Of a DNA stretch of 64,000 bases, positions 41,787 to 52,753 are shown in pieces (positions within the stretch are counted from its first letter, which is position 1; each line of letters opens with the position of its first letter). Position numbers and translations under genes: made by a program. The DNA lies in NCBI RefSeq assembly GCF_018130385.1, contig NZ_JAFCLU010000029.1, forward strand, positions 1-64,000, written 5' to 3'. The notes below the pieces were generated by a model, which made no database searches, had not been told where the DNA came from, and saw nothing but the letters and a program-made list of their open reading frames with translations. This DNA comes from Bradyrhizobium sp. AUGA SZCCT0283 (GTDB lineage: Bacteria; Pseudomonadota; Alphaproteobacteria; Rhizobiales; Xanthobacteraceae).

Positions 41787-42530
41787 ATGACCAGCGACTT
41801 TGCAGCCGGCAACTACCGCTTCATTCCAGCCGTGTTTCAATATTCCGGCGGGGTAGCAGCCAATCCCGGCTATGAAATCGAGCGGGTGCGTTTCGACAAA
41901 ACGGTGCCGCTGGCCGAGGGCTTTGCGCAAATCGCAAAATACATTCAGGCGGCGGGCAGGCCGCTGACGTCGTTCTGTGCCTGCGAGCTGCGATCGCCGG
42001 CCGCCTTCACCGACGAAGGATTTCGCAATTTCAACCTGCACTACGTCAAGACGCTGGCGGAGTGGGGCGTCTATGACGGCAAAACCAACCCGGTCGCGCG
42101 CAGCAATGTCTGTCCGGAGATCGATCCACCGGCCGAGCCTTCGTTCTATGCGTTTTCATTCACGCGGCCGAGCCAGGGAACGACGCCAAGTTTTGTCATC
42201 GCAGGCAGCGGCGAGTCCCAGGAAGGCAATGCGAGCTATGCCGAGCGCACGGTGCGCTACCGGGACGTCAGCCCGGAAGGCATTGCGGAGAAGGTTCGTT
42301 ACGTCGCCGGCGTGATGGAGCGGCGCATGGGCGAATTCGGCTATGGCTGGAAGGATGCGACTGATGTGCAGACCTACACCATCCACGATTTCCACCACGT
42401 CTTTGCCGATGCGCTCGTTCGCCGCGGCGCCGCGCGTTCCGGCCTGACTTGGCACTTTGCGCGGCCGCCGGTGATCGATCTGGAATATGAGATGGATTGC
42501 CGGCGGGTGATGCGGGAAGTGGTGATTTGA
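41787..42530 (+). CDS. Uncharacterised protein, possibly CnbZ-type deaminase/RidA-like
   Basis: The 247-residue cytosolic protein starts with AGNYRFIPAVFQYSGGV and contains PVARSNVCPEIDPP, YAFSFTRPS, FVIAGSGESQEGNASY and QTYTIHDFHHVF. The style recalls proteins labelled 2-amino-5-chloromuconate deaminase (CnbZ) and the RidA fold, but this is from memory and weak. AAAGGGAG six bases before 41787 fixes the start. It stands alone between the RND terminator and a palindromic repeat. Confidence 0.6.
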   Translation: MTSDFAAGNYRFIPAVFQYSGGVAANPGYEIERVRFDKTVPLAEGFAQIAKYIQAAGRPLTSFCACELRSPAAFTDEGFRNFNLHYVKTLAEWGVYDGKTNPVARSNVCPEIDPPAEPSFYAFSFTRPSQGTTPSFVIAGSGESQEGNASYAERTVRYRDVSPEGIAEKVRYVAGVMERRMGEFGYGWKDATDVQTYTIHDFHHVFADALVRRGAARSGLTWHFARPPVIDLEYEMDCRRVMREVVI

Positions 42531-42546
42531 CAGCAGTCAGGTTTCT

Positions 42547-42627
42547 CGTCATTGCGAGGAGCAAAGCGACGAAGCAATCCACCTTCCTTGCGGCGCTATG
42601 GATTGCTTCGCTGCGCTCGCAATGACG
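42547..42627. repeat. CGTCATTGCGAG...CTCGCAATGACG palindromic repeat
   Basis: A compact unit with CGTCATTGCGAGGAGC at the left and GCTGCGCTCGCAATGACG at the right and inner GAAGCAATCCA/TGGATTGCTTC pairing. It lies between convergent genes and may act as a bidirectional transcript end. Same family as 19741 and 61847. Confidence 0.75.
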
Positions 42628-42639
42628 GCCTTCCAGCGC

Positions 42640-43527
42640 CTACCGCTCCCTCGGATCCAGCGCGTCGCGCAGGCCGTCGCCGACCAGGTTGAACGATAGC
42701 ACCACGAGAAAGATCGCCAGCCCCGGCCAGACCGCCATCCAGGGTGCGTTGGTCAGGAAGCGTTGCGCGGCGTTGAGCATGCTGCCCCAGGATGGCGCCG
42801 GTGGCTGCTGGCCGAGACCGAGGAAGGATAGCGCGGCTTCCGCGATGATCGCGGCGGCGATCGACAGCGTCGCCTGCACCAATAGCGCCGGCATGATGTT
42901 GGGCAGGATGTGAAACAGCGCGATCCGCCAGCGCGGATTGCCCATGGCGCGCGCGGCCTCGACATAATCCTCGACCTTGACGCTCATCACCTGGCCTCGC
43001 GTGAGGCGCACGAAGATCGGCGTCGCGGATATGCCGATCGCGATCATGGCGTTGCCGAGGCTGGGACCCAGGAATGCGGCCAGCGCAATCGCGAGGATCA
43101 GGAACGGGCAGGCCAGCATCGCGTCGGTCATGCGGCTGATCAGGGCGTCGATGAAGCCGCCGCGGTAGCCCGACAAGAGGCCGAGCGGTACGCCGATCGA
43201 AAGCGCGATCCCGACCGAGATCGCACCGGCCAGCAGCGATGCGCGCGCGCCGTAGATCACGCGGGCGAGAATGTCGCGGCCAAGTTCGTCGGTCCCGAAC
43301 CAGTGCAGCGCGGAAGGCGGCTTGCGCACCAGCGACCAGCTCGTCGCGATCGGTTCATAAGGCGAGATCAGCGGCGCAAACACCGCAAGCAGGACGAAAG
43401 TGGCGATCACGACGAGGCCCGCCACCGCGCCCTTGCGCTTGAACAAACGCCGCAACGCGCGCCGCGCCGGGCTCTCCAGTTCGTCGGAGACGGCAATCGG
43501 TAACGCGCTAAGCGTGGCGTCGGTCAT
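42640..43527 (-). CDS. Peptide ABC transporter permease (DppC type), system 1
   Basis: The 295-residue inner-membrane protein has an N-terminal membrane helix (about 35-55), HWFGTDELGRDILARVIYGAR and the EAA loop YVEAARAMGNPRWRIALFHILPN typical of DppC/OppC. ATG 43527 lies 2 bases after the stop of the DppB-type gene; the long upstream frame is a shadow. It is the last gene of the minus-strand cluster, ending just before a palindromic repeat. Confidence 0.9.
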   Translation of the reverse strand: MTDATLSALPIAVSDELESPARRALRRLFKRKGAVAGLVVIATFVLLAVFAPLISPYEPIATSWSLVRKPPSALHWFGTDELGRDILARVIYGARASLLAGAISVGIALSIGVPLGLLSGYRGGFIDALISRMTDAMLACPFLILAIALAAFLGPSLGNAMIAIGISATPIFVRLTRGQVMSVKVEDYVEAARAMGNPRWRIALFHILPNIMPALLVQATLSIAAAIIAEAALSFLGLGQQPPAPSWGSMLNAAQRFLTNAPWMAVWPGLAIFLVVLSFNLVGDGLRDALDPRER

Positions 43528-43529
43528 GC

Positions 43530-44471
43530 TTACGTCCTCAGCCGCGGATTGACGAGCACATAGGCGATATCGGCGATCAGGTTGAGCGTGATGTAGATCG
43601 TCGCCGTCGTCAGCACGACGCCCTGCACAACCGCATAATCGCGGTTGAACACCGCATCGACGATCAGCTTGCCGAAACCCGGAATGGAAAAAATCTGCTC
43701 GGTGAGCACGGCGCCCGACAGCAGTGTGCCGAGTTCGAGCGCGCCGAGGGTGATGATCGGCGTCAGCGCGTTGCGCATGGCATGCTTGAGAATGACGGAA
43801 CGCTCGGAAAGGCCCTTGGCGCGGGCGGTGCGGACATAGTCGCTTTCGAGTACCTGCAGCATGGCGCTGCGGGTATGCCGCATCAGGATCGCGGCAATCG
43901 CATTGCCCAGCACGAAGGCTGGCATGATGGTGGAGGCGATACTGGCGCGCCAGTTCTCGGCCAGCGGCACATAGCCCGACGCCGGCAGCCAGCCGAGCTT
44001 GATCGAGAACAGGAAGATCAGCATGATGCCGAGCCAGAAGTTGGGTGTCGAGATGCCCCACAGCGCGAAGAAATTCGCGCCGTAGTCCCAGGCCGTGCCC
44101 TTGTTGACTGCCGATATGATTCCCGCGGGGATGCCGATCAGGAAGGCGATGACGATCGCCATCGACGCCAGTTGCATCGTCACCGGCAGTTTCTGCGCGA
44201 TCAACTCGCGCACCGGCACCTTGTTCCGCAGCGACTCGCCGAAATCGCCCGAAAGCACGCCCTTGATCCAGTAGACATATTGCACCGGCACCGGCTGATC
44301 GAGCCGGTACTGCTGGCGGATTTGCGCGATGACGTCGGGGTCGCGTTCCTCACCCGCCATCACCAGCGCCGGATCGCCCGGCAGCAATTGCTGCAGCGAA
44401 AAGATCAGGATCGAGACGAAGAACAGCGTCGGGATGAGCTGCACGATGCGCCGTGTCAGGAAATTCAGCAT
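43530..44471 (-). CDS. Peptide ABC transporter permease (DppB type), system 1
   Basis: The 313-residue permease begins with the typical FLTRRIVQLIPTLFFVS helix and has LRLD-like FGESLRNKVPV, IPAGIISAVNKGT and the EAA loop YVRTARAKGLSERSVILKHAMRN... of DppB/OppB. It pairs with the DppC-type protein that follows. The ATG at 44471 is 25 bases after the stop of the binding-protein gene. Confidence 0.9.
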   Translation of the reverse strand: MLNFLTRRIVQLIPTLFFVSILIFSLQQLLPGDPALVMAGEERDPDVIAQIRQQYRLDQPVPVQYVYWIKGVLSGDFGESLRNKVPVRELIAQKLPVTMQLASMAIVIAFLIGIPAGIISAVNKGTAWDYGANFFALWGISTPNFWLGIMLIFLFSIKLGWLPASGYVPLAENWRASIASTIMPAFVLGNAIAAILMRHTRSAMLQVLESDYVRTARAKGLSERSVILKHAMRNALTPIITLGALELGTLLSGAVLTEQIFSIPGFGKLIVDAVFNRDYAVVQGVVLTTATIYITLNLIADIAYVLVNPRLRT

Positions 44472-44496
44472 GACGCGATCCCGGGCGCTGCCATGT

Positions 44497-46008
44497 TCAC
44501 TTCAGCTTCAGCCCGACCACGCGCACCAGCCCATCCGGCATCTGCTTGTAGCCATCGAGCTTGGTAGTGTGTGCGATCAGGATGCGGCGGTGATAGATGT
44601 AGAGGATGGCTTCGTCTTCCATCTCCGCCTTGGCCAGTTTCTCATAGATCGCCTTACGCTGCGCCAGGTCGGTGACAAGGCGGGCGTCGTCGAGGGCCTT
44701 GTCGGCCTCAGCATTGCTCCAGGCGCTGTAATTCTGCGGCGCGCCGGTTTTCAGGAAGACGTAGGAATTGCCATCCGGATCGATCCGTCCGCTCCAGGCC
44801 AGCATGAAGGCCTGGTACTCGCCGGCCTCGGCCTGTTTCAGCGAGGTCGCAAACTCCGTGACCCTGATCTTCATGTCGAATCCGGATTCCGATGCCATCG
44901 ATTGTACCACCTGTGCGACCGCCTCGGTCTCTGCGCCTTTCGGTACCATGAAGTCGACGTTGACCGGTGGCGTAACGCCCGCTTCCTTCAACAGCGCCTT
45001 GGCCTTCGCGACGTCGCGCCCGCGAAGGGGGAAGGCCTTCTGGTAATAGGGATGATCCGGGTTGACCCACTGATTACCCGGCTTGAACTCGCCATTGAAC
45101 ACCACCTGGTTGATGGCTTCGCGATCGATCGACAGATCGAGCGCCTGACGTACCTTGGCCGACTGGCTGAGCGGTCCCTTGGCCTTGTCCTTGCCGATAT
45201 TCAGGGTGATGCCCTGATAGCCAAGCTCGATCGCCGTCGAAAGCTTCAGCCGTGAATCGCTCTTCACATCCTTGATGTCGGTCGCCAGCACGCGCTCGAT
45301 CAGATCGAGCCCGCCCGATTTCAGATTGGCGAGACGCACCGTAGCGTCGACGATCGGTTGGAATACCACGCGGTCGATGAAGACGTCGTCCTTGTTCCAG
45401 TAGTCGGCGAACTTCTCGAATACCATGCGGTCCTGTTGAACGCGCTCGACGAATTTGTAGGGCCCGGCGCAGACCGGGCGCAGCCCGAATTTGTCGCCGG
45501 CTTCCTTGGCCGCCTTGGGCGAGACCATCATGCCGGCGCGATCGGTGAGTTGCGCGATCAGCGGCGAGAACGGCGCTTTCAGAACGAGCTTGATGGTGAG
45601 GGGGTCGACCACCTCGACCCGATCGACGCTGGCCAGCTCCGGCTTGCGGAACGAGCCGGGCATGGTGAGGTGGCGCTCGATCGAATATTTCGCGGCCTCA
45701 GCATCCAGCGTTTCGCCGTCGTGAAACTTGACGCCCGGCCGGAGCTTGATGGTGACTTCCTTGCCGTCGGCCGAGGTCTCGTGGCTCAGCGCGAGCTGCG
45801 GCACGATGTTGAGCTTTTCGTCGATGTCGAACAGCTTGTCGCAGAATGCCGCGAACACGATGCGGCCGACATAGGTGCGCGCCATGGTCGGATCGAGGAT
45901 ATCAGGATCCTCGGCAAGCCCGATCCGCAGCGTGGACTGGGCCTGAACGGTTGCCCCGAGCGACAGCAGCAGCGCCGCTGCGGTGATTGCCAAACGAAAG
46001 ATTTTCAT
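44497..46008 (-). CDS. Peptide ABC transporter substrate-binding protein (DppA/OppA type), system 1
   Basis: The 503-residue periplasmic receptor has a signal peptide ending near ATVQAQ, then LRIGLAEDPDILDPTMA, the family block IKLRPGVKFHDGETLDAE, and C-terminal VKVSL-type lobes. AAGGGG is nine bases before ATG 46008; the ATG at 46017 touches it and is less likely. It should bind peptides or similar oligomers. It sits between the ATPase and permease genes of the same importer. Confidence 0.9.
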   Translation of the reverse strand: MKIFRLAITAAALLLSLGATVQAQSTLRIGLAEDPDILDPTMARTYVGRIVFAAFCDKLFDIDEKLNIVPQLALSHETSADGKEVTIKLRPGVKFHDGETLDAEAAKYSIERHLTMPGSFRKPELASVDRVEVVDPLTIKLVLKAPFSPLIAQLTDRAGMMVSPKAAKEAGDKFGLRPVCAGPYKFVERVQQDRMVFEKFADYWNKDDVFIDRVVFQPIVDATVRLANLKSGGLDLIERVLATDIKDVKSDSRLKLSTAIELGYQGITLNIGKDKAKGPLSQSAKVRQALDLSIDREAINQVVFNGEFKPGNQWVNPDHPYYQKAFPLRGRDVAKAKALLKEAGVTPPVNVDFMVPKGAETEAVAQVVQSMASESGFDMKIRVTEFATSLKQAEAGEYQAFMLAWSGRIDPDGNSYVFLKTGAPQNYSAWSNAEADKALDDARLVTDLAQRKAIYEKLAKAEMEDEAILYIYHRRILIAHTTKLDGYKQMPDGLVRVVGLKLK

Positions 46009-46031
46009 TGCTGCCATCCCCTTGTCTACGA

Positions 46032-47137
46032 TTACACCGCTGTTGGCTGTATTCCGATCATATCAACCCCGGCGCGGCCTGCACCTTCCGTGTCACCGCT
46101 GAAGGCGGCGACCAATTTTTCCAGCACCGGCGAAAAGCCGCCATCGGCGGGCACGATATTCTCGGGGGCCGGCAATTCCGCGGTGCGGTGACAGGCGGTG
46201 GCGTGTCCCGTGCCGTCGGCGAGCAGCGGCGGAATTTCAGTGCGGCAGCGCGCGATGACGTAGGGGCAGCGGGTATGGAAGCGGCAGCCAGAGGGCGGAT
46301 TGAGCGCGCTTGGCATCTCGCCCTCCAGGACGATGCGGCTGCGTTTGGCCTGCGGCTTCGGCACCGGAATGGCCGACAGCAGCGCGCGGCTAAAGGGATG
46401 CCGGGGTGCGGCAAACAGCGCGTCGGCGGCCGCGGTCTCGACGATGCCGCCGAGATTCATCACGGCGACGCGGTCGGCGATGTGCTTCACGACCGCCAGA
46501 TCGTGTGAGACGAAGATGTAGGCGAGGCCGAGCCGGTCCTGCAGGTCGCGCAGCAGATTGAGGATCTGCGAACGGATCGAGACGTCGAGCGCGGATACCG
46601 GCTCGTCGCAGATGATCAGTTTCGGCTCCACCGCGAGCGCCCGCGCAATCGCGATGCGCTGGCGCTGACCGCCGGAAAACTCGTGCGGATAACGGCGGGC
46701 AAAGCGCGGCTCCAGCCCGACCAGCCGCAGCAGCTCCTCGACCCGCTCGCGCCGGCGCGCAGCCGGCACCAGATCGTGCAGCGCCAGCGGTTCGGTGAGG
46801 ATCTGGCTGACGGTCATGCGCGGGTTCAAGGACGCGTAGGGGTCCTGGAAGATGATCTGCGCGTCGCGGCGGAAAGCGCGCAACTTGTTGGCGTCAAGCG
46901 CTCCGAGGTCGCGGCCTTCGAAGCGCACGGTTCCGGCATCCGGCTCGATCAGCCGCAGCACCAGCCGGCTCACTGTGGATTTGCCGCAACCGGATTCGCC
47001 GACCAGCGCCAGCGTCTTGCCGGCTTCGACGGTGAAGCTAACGCCATCGACCGCTTTGACATAGGCGGTCGGCCGGCCGAACACCGAACGCGCGGCGACG
47101 AAATGCTTCACCAGCCCTTCGACTTCGAGCAGCGCGG

Positions 47138-47141
<4 letters not shown>
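46032..47141 (-). CDS. Peptide ABC transporter ATP-binding protein (DppF type), system 1
   Basis: The 369-residue ATPase has Walker A GESGCGKSTVSR, the Q-loop IIFQDPYASLNPR, signature FSGGQRQRIAIARA and Walker B LIICDEPVSALD, plus the Cys-containing C-terminal extension (CRFHTRCPYVIARC) of oligopeptide importers. It overlaps the DppD-type gene by 4 bases. Past that region the tail is about 60 residues long. Confidence 0.92.
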
Positions 47142-48123
<982 letters not shown>

Positions 48124-48127
<4 letters not shown>

Positions 48128-48834
48128 GCCTTGGCCGCCGTCGCTGCTTCAATCGCTGCATCGATGACCGCGCGGTCGGTGATCCCGGCCGGGTTCTTCC
48201 GCGTCGGCAGGAAGGGGCGGAAATGCACCCAGCGCTCGCGGCTGACCTGTTCCAGCCGCTCGAGTTCGGCAAGTGGATCGGTATGGTCGTCGACGCGCAG
48301 GTCGAGATCGGACCATTCCTCCTCGCCCTGGATCACCAGCGCGGCCGATTGCTTGCCGCGCTTGTCACCGCCGGCGGCTTCGCCGGCTTTCATGGCCACG
48401 ATCAGCCGCTGCGCAAAGGGCAGGCTGGCATTGGCGATAAAGGCCTGCGCGGTGTCGTCGAGCACGGCGGCGCCCGCCAGCATGTTGCCGGCGAGGGAGA
48501 AGTTGTCGCCCTGAATATGCCCGCACCAGTCGACGCATTCGGCGCCGGTATGCGCGGCGATCCGACCCTTAATATCCATGACATGAAGCTGCCGGGCCTC
48601 GCGGCCGTCGTCGGTGGCAATCAGCGTGTCCACCACCTCGCGCGGGCTGCGCCCCTCGCGCAGCAGTTTTACGCCGTCGATGCCGTAATAGGGGTTGACC
48701 AGCGCCTGCGTCGCGACGCCGCCAATGCCGGGGGCAATGTGCGGCACGCGCGCGCCGACCGCGAAAAACCGGGTCGCAACCGCAATGCCGATCTGGCCGG
48801 TGGAGGGATCGCGCGCGATGATCGACCAGGTCAT
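48124..48834 (-). CDS. DUF1028 family protein (Ntn-hydrolase-like)
   Basis: The 236-residue protein begins TWSIIARDPSTGQIGIAVATRFFAVG, the DUF1028 N-terminus, with GGVATQALVNPYYG, GDNFSLAGNMLAG and SAALVIQGEE. The fold resembles Ntn hydrolases, but no activity is established that I know of. It is coupled by a 4-base overlap to the peptide importer and preceded by a gamma-glutamyltransferase gene, suggesting a part in processing imported peptides or amides. Confidence 0.82.
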
Positions 48835-48850
48835 CTTGTCTCTTCTCTAA

Positions 48851-50656
48851 CTATCGTCCAGCCGCGTAGCCCTGCATGCCCCTGGGATTGGCGGCGGCGC
48901 GGCGGCGGCGGCCAACTTTGGAGGCTGCCGTGAGGCGGCCTTCCGACCAGTCGGGGCCGATCTCGACGACGTGGCCGCGGCCTTTAAGGGTGTCGATAGT
49001 TGCCTTCGGCACGCGGTTCTCGACCACGAGTACGCCGGGACGCGCGGTGCGCGGCCAGAACGAGATCGGGAAGTGTTCGGAGTGCCAGGCCGGCGCGTCG
49101 ATCGCTTCCTGCAGATTCAATTTGGCGTGGACATGGCGCAGGAAGAATTGCGTCGTCCATTGATCCTGCTGGTCGCCGCCCGGCGAGCCCCAGGCCATGT
49201 ACGGCTCGCCATCGCGCAGCGCCATGGTGGGCGAGAGCGTGGTGCGCGGGCGCTTGCCGGGCGCCAGCGCCGCCGGGTGATCTTCCTCCAGCCAGAACAT
49301 CTGGGCGCGGCTGCCGAGACAGAAGCCGAGTTCGGGAATGACCGGCGAGGATTGCAGCCAGCCGCCGGATGGCGTCGCCGAAATCATGTTGCCGGCCTGG
49401 TCGATGATGTCGAAATGCACGGTGTCGCCGCGCACCTCGCCGAAGCGGCCGACGGTCGGCTCGCCCGCACCCATGGCGCCAACCGCCTCGCGATGGCCTT
49501 CCGCCCGGCGCAGCTTTACGATTGAACCGAAACCTTCGACCGAGCCCGGGATGAAATCGAGCGAGGCTTTGTCTTTCGAGATCAGCTTGCGTCGTTCGTC
49601 GTTGTAGGCATCCGACAGCAAGGTCGCGATCGGGATGTCGGTGAATTTCGGGTCGCCATAAAATTTCTCGCGGTCGGCGAAGGCGAGTTTTGCGCATTCG
49701 ATCTGCAGATGGATGAATTCGGGGCCGGCGGGATCGAGCCCGTCGAGCTCAAATCCCTTCAGCAGCGCGAGCTGCTGCAGCATGACGGGCCCCTGGCTCC
49801 AGACGCCGGGCTTGCAGACGGTGTAGCGGCCATAGTCATAGGTCAGCGGCGCCTCGACGGTCGGCTGCCAGCGCGCTATGTCATCGGCCGAAAGCACGCC
49901 GCGATGCGGCGAGCCGCTGACGTCCATGACTTCCTGGGTGCGGCAGAACTTGTCGATCGCCTCTGCAACAAAACCCTGCGACCAGGACTTTCGCGCACGC
50001 TCGATCTGGGCGACGCGGTCGGAGCCGACGCTTTCGGCTTCCTTCAGGATGCGGGCGTAGGTTTCCGACAGCTGCTTGTTGGTGAATAGCGTGCCGGGCC
50101 TCGGCACCTCGTTGTTTGGCAGGTAGACTGCCGCCGATGTCGTCCAGTGATTGCGGAACAATTGCTCGACAACCTGGATGGTCGCCGAGGCCCGCTCGAC
50201 CAGCGGATAGCCGTCGCGCGCATAGGCGATCGCGGGCTCCAGCACGTCGCGCAGCCGCATCGTGCCGTAATCGCGCAAGAGCAGCATCCAGGATTCGAAC
50301 GTGCCGGGGACGCAGGCGGCGAGAAGTCCGGTGCCGGGCACCATTTCCAGGCCTTCGCTCTTGTAATGCGCGATGGTCGCCTTCGCCGGCGCGGGACCCT
50401 GGCCGCAGATCACCTCGGTGCGGCCGCGCTTGGTGTCGTGAACGATGATCGGCACATCGCCCCCGGGACCGTTCAGATGCGGCTCGACCACCTGCAGCGT
50501 GAAGGCGGTGGCCACGCCGGCGTCGAAGGCGTTGCCGCCCTTTTCCAGAATGCCCATGCCGACAGCGGTCGCGATCCAGTGGGTCGAGGTGACAACCCCG
50601 AATGTGCCTTCGATTTCCGGCCGGGTGGTGAACGGATCGGGATTGATGTTGCTCAT
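48851..50656 (-). CDS. Gamma-glutamyltransferase family protein
   Basis: The 601-residue protein has the GGT layout: GGNAFDAGVATAFTLQVVEPHLNGPGGD in the large part, then GDTVHFDIIDQAGNMISAT, where the Thr begins the small subunit after self-cleavage, and PGGDQQDQWTTQFFLRHV. No signal peptide is visible, so it is probably cytosolic, unlike classical periplasmic GGT. Start 50656 gives the conserved N-terminus; the frame runs on to 50800. It lies between two peptide importers, which suggests gamma-glutamyl peptide breakdown. Confidence 0.85.
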   Translation of the reverse strand: MSNINPDPFTTRPEIEGTFGVVTSTHWIATAVGMGILEKGGNAFDAGVATAFTLQVVEPHLNGPGGDVPIIVHDTKRGRTEVICGQGPAPAKATIAHYKSEGLEMVPGTGLLAACVPGTFESWMLLLRDYGTMRLRDVLEPAIAYARDGYPLVERASATIQVVEQLFRNHWTTSAAVYLPNNEVPRPGTLFTNKQLSETYARILKEAESVGSDRVAQIERARKSWSQGFVAEAIDKFCRTQEVMDVSGSPHRGVLSADDIARWQPTVEAPLTYDYGRYTVCKPGVWSQGPVMLQQLALLKGFELDGLDPAGPEFIHLQIECAKLAFADREKFYGDPKFTDIPIATLLSDAYNDERRKLISKDKASLDFIPGSVEGFGSIVKLRRAEGHREAVGAMGAGEPTVGRFGEVRGDTVHFDIIDQAGNMISATPSGGWLQSSPVIPELGFCLGSRAQMFWLEEDHPAALAPGKRPRTTLSPTMALRDGEPYMAWGSPGGDQQDQWTTQFFLRHVHAKLNLQEAIDAPAWHSEHFPISFWPRTARPGVLVVENRVPKATIDTLKGRGHVVEIGPDWSEGRLTAASKVGRRRRAAANPRGMQGYAAGR

Positions 50657-50759
50657 GGGAATCCGATGCGGTGCAGGTATCGCGATGTGGGCGCACTTGA
50701 CCACAGGCGAGGCTGGATGCCAACCGCTGGGATGCCACGCATTGCACCCATCTCCGTGA

Positions 50760-51758
50760 TCATACCAGGGCGGTGGCCTCAACCGGATGGTTGACAGCAT
50801 GGCAGGCGACGCCGTCGATCAGGACGGGCGCTTCCTTCCGGCAGAGATCGAAGGCCAGCGGGCAGCGCGGGTTGAAGGCGCAGCCGGGCGGCGGATCGAT
50901 TGGATTGGGAATCTCGCCCTTGACCGGGATGCGCTGGCGGCCGGACATGGCCAGATCGGGAACCGCGCCGAGCAGCATTTTGGTGTAGGGCATCCGGGGA
51001 TTGGCGAACAGCTCGCGCCCTTCCGCAATCTCGACGATGCGGCCGAGATACATCACCCCGATCCGGGTCGCCATATGGCGAACCACGGCGAGGTTATGGC
51101 TGATGAAAAGATAGGTCAGGCCGAACTTGTCCTGCAGGTCGCGCATCAGATTGAGGATCTGCGCCTGGACGGAAACGTCCAGCGCCGAGGTCGGCTCGTC
51201 GCAGACGATGAATTCGGCCTCGGACGCCAGCGCGCGCGCGATCGCGATGCGCTGACGCTGGCCGCCGGAAAACTCGTGCGGATATTTCAGGCCGTCGTCG
51301 GGATGCAGGCCGACGACGCTCAACAATTCACCGACGCGCGTTCGGATATCGCGCTCGCCCTGGATCAGGTCGAAGGCGCGGATCGGTTCGGAGACGATGG
51401 CATCGACCCGAAAACGCGGATTGAGGCTCGCATAGGGGTCCTGGAAGATCATCTGGATGCGGCGGCGGAGCCGCTGCCGCGACTGGGCCTGCCGCGCATT
51501 CGTCATCGACACGCCATCGATGATCACTTCGCCCGAACTCGGCGGAAGCAATCCCACCACCATCCGCGCCACGGTGGTCTTGCCTGAACCCGACTCGCCG
51601 ACGAGCGCGAAGGTTTCGCCCTTTTTGATATCGAAGGTCACGCCGTCGACGGCCTTCAAGAATTCCAGATGGCCGCCTTCGAGGACGCGGTTGAGCCACG
51701 GTTTTGAGACGTCGAACACGCGGCGCAAGTTTCTGACATCGACAAAGGAGGCCGTCAT
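50760..51758 (-). CDS. Peptide ABC transporter ATP-binding protein (OppF type), system 2
   Basis: The 332-residue ATPase has Walker A GESGSGKTTVARM, MIFQDPYASLNPR, signature FSGGQRQRIAIARA, Walker B FIVCDEPTSALD and the CAFNPRCPLAFDLC tail. It overlaps the OppD-type gene by 4 bases. It is the last gene of importer 2; the gamma-glutamyltransferase gene starts about 100 bases further on. Confidence 0.92.
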   Translation of the reverse strand: MTASFVDVRNLRRVFDVSKPWLNRVLEGGHLEFLKAVDGVTFDIKKGETFALVGESGSGKTTVARMVVGLLPPSSGEVIIDGVSMTNARQAQSRQRLRRRIQMIFQDPYASLNPRFRVDAIVSEPIRAFDLIQGERDIRTRVGELLSVVGLHPDDGLKYPHEFSGGQRQRIAIARALASEAEFIVCDEPTSALDVSVQAQILNLMRDLQDKFGLTYLFISHNLAVVRHMATRIGVMYLGRIVEIAEGRELFANPRMPYTKMLLGAVPDLAMSGRQRIPVKGEIPNPIDPPPGCAFNPRCPLAFDLCRKEAPVLIDGVACHAVNHPVEATALV

Positions 51759-52753
51759 GCCGCGGTCTCCTTCGCGTTTTCGTTCGGCGCGGTATCGAAG
51801 AGATGGCAGGCCACGGCGTGCGAGCCGTGCTTGATCGGTTCCGGCCGATCGACGCGGCAGCGGTCGAACGCGAAGGCGCAGCGCGGGTTGAACGAGCAGC
51901 CGGGCGGGATCGCCGACAGCCGCGGCATCGAGCCCGGAATCTGCACCAGCCGCTTGTCTTCGCCGGCCAGCGTCGGGATCGCGCCCATCAATCCCTTGGC
52001 ATAGGGGTGCAGCGGGTTCTGCACCACGTCCTGCACCGGGCCAATCTCGGCGATCCGCCCCGAATACATCACGGCAACCCGGTCGGAGGTTTCGGCGATT
52101 ACGCCCATGTCGTGGGTGACCAGCATCACCGCGGTGCCGTGATCGCGCCCGAGGCGCTTGATCAGCGAAATGATCTGCGCCTGCACGGAGACGTCGAGCG
52201 CGGTGGTCGGCTCGTCGGCGATGATCAGCTCCGGCTCGGCGCAGATCGCCAGCGCGATCACGACGCGCTGGCGCATACCGCCGGAGAATTCGTGCGGATA
52301 GGCGTCGATGCGCTTTTCCGGCGCGGGGATGCCGACTTCGGCCAGGAGATCGATGGCGCGTTTGCGCGCTGCGGTCTCGGACAGGTTCATGTGGGTCCGG
52401 ATCGTCTCGACGATCTGGTCGCCGATCCGGTAGAGCGGATTGAGGCTGGTCAGCGGATCCTGGAAGATCATGCCGATCCGTTTGCCCCGGATGCGGCGGA
52501 TTTCTTCCGGCGGCAGATGGTCGATCCGCATTCCCGACAGATAGATCTCGCCGCCCGCGATGCGGCCGGGCGGATCGATCAATCCGATTACGGCCAGTCC
52601 CGTGACTGATTTGCCGGCGCCGGATTCTCCGACCACGCCGAGCACTTCGCCCTTGGCGATGTCGAACGAGACGCCGTTGATCGCGCGCAGCGTGCTACGG
52701 CGGGTGAGGAATTCCACCTCGAGGTTACGCACGGAGAGAACGGGAATGGTCAT
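51755..52753 (-). CDS. Peptide ABC transporter ATP-binding protein (OppD type), system 2
   Basis: The 332-residue ATPase has Walker A GESGAGKSVTG, MIFQDPLTSLNP, signature FSGGMRQRVVIALA and Walker B LIIADEPTTALD, with CSFNPRCAFAFDRC near the end. ATG 52753 overlaps the stop of the permease gene (ATGA). The track of open frame beyond 52753 is a shadow of the permease. Confidence 0.92.
   Translation of the reverse strand: MTIPVLSVRNLEVEFLTRRSTLRAINGVSFDIAKGEVLGVVGESGAGKSVTGLAVIGLIDPPGRIAGGEIYLSGMRIDHLPPEEIRRIRGKRIGMIFQDPLTSLNPLYRIGDQIVETIRTHMNLSETAARKRAIDLLAEVGIPAPEKRIDAYPHEFSGGMRQRVVIALAICAEPELIIADEPTTALDVSVQAQIISLIKRLGRDHGTAVMLVTHDMGVIAETSDRVAVMYSGRIAEIGPVQDVVQNPLHPYAKGLMGAIPTLAGEDKRLVQIPGSMPRLSAIPPGCSFNPRCAFAFDRCRVDRPEPIKHGSHAVACHLFDTAPNENAKETAA

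Noticed and set aside
43528..44061. Upstream extension of the system 1 DppC-type permease
   Set aside because: It is an alternative-frame reading of the DppB-type gene; the ATG at 43527 follows its stop by two bases and starts a typical permease.
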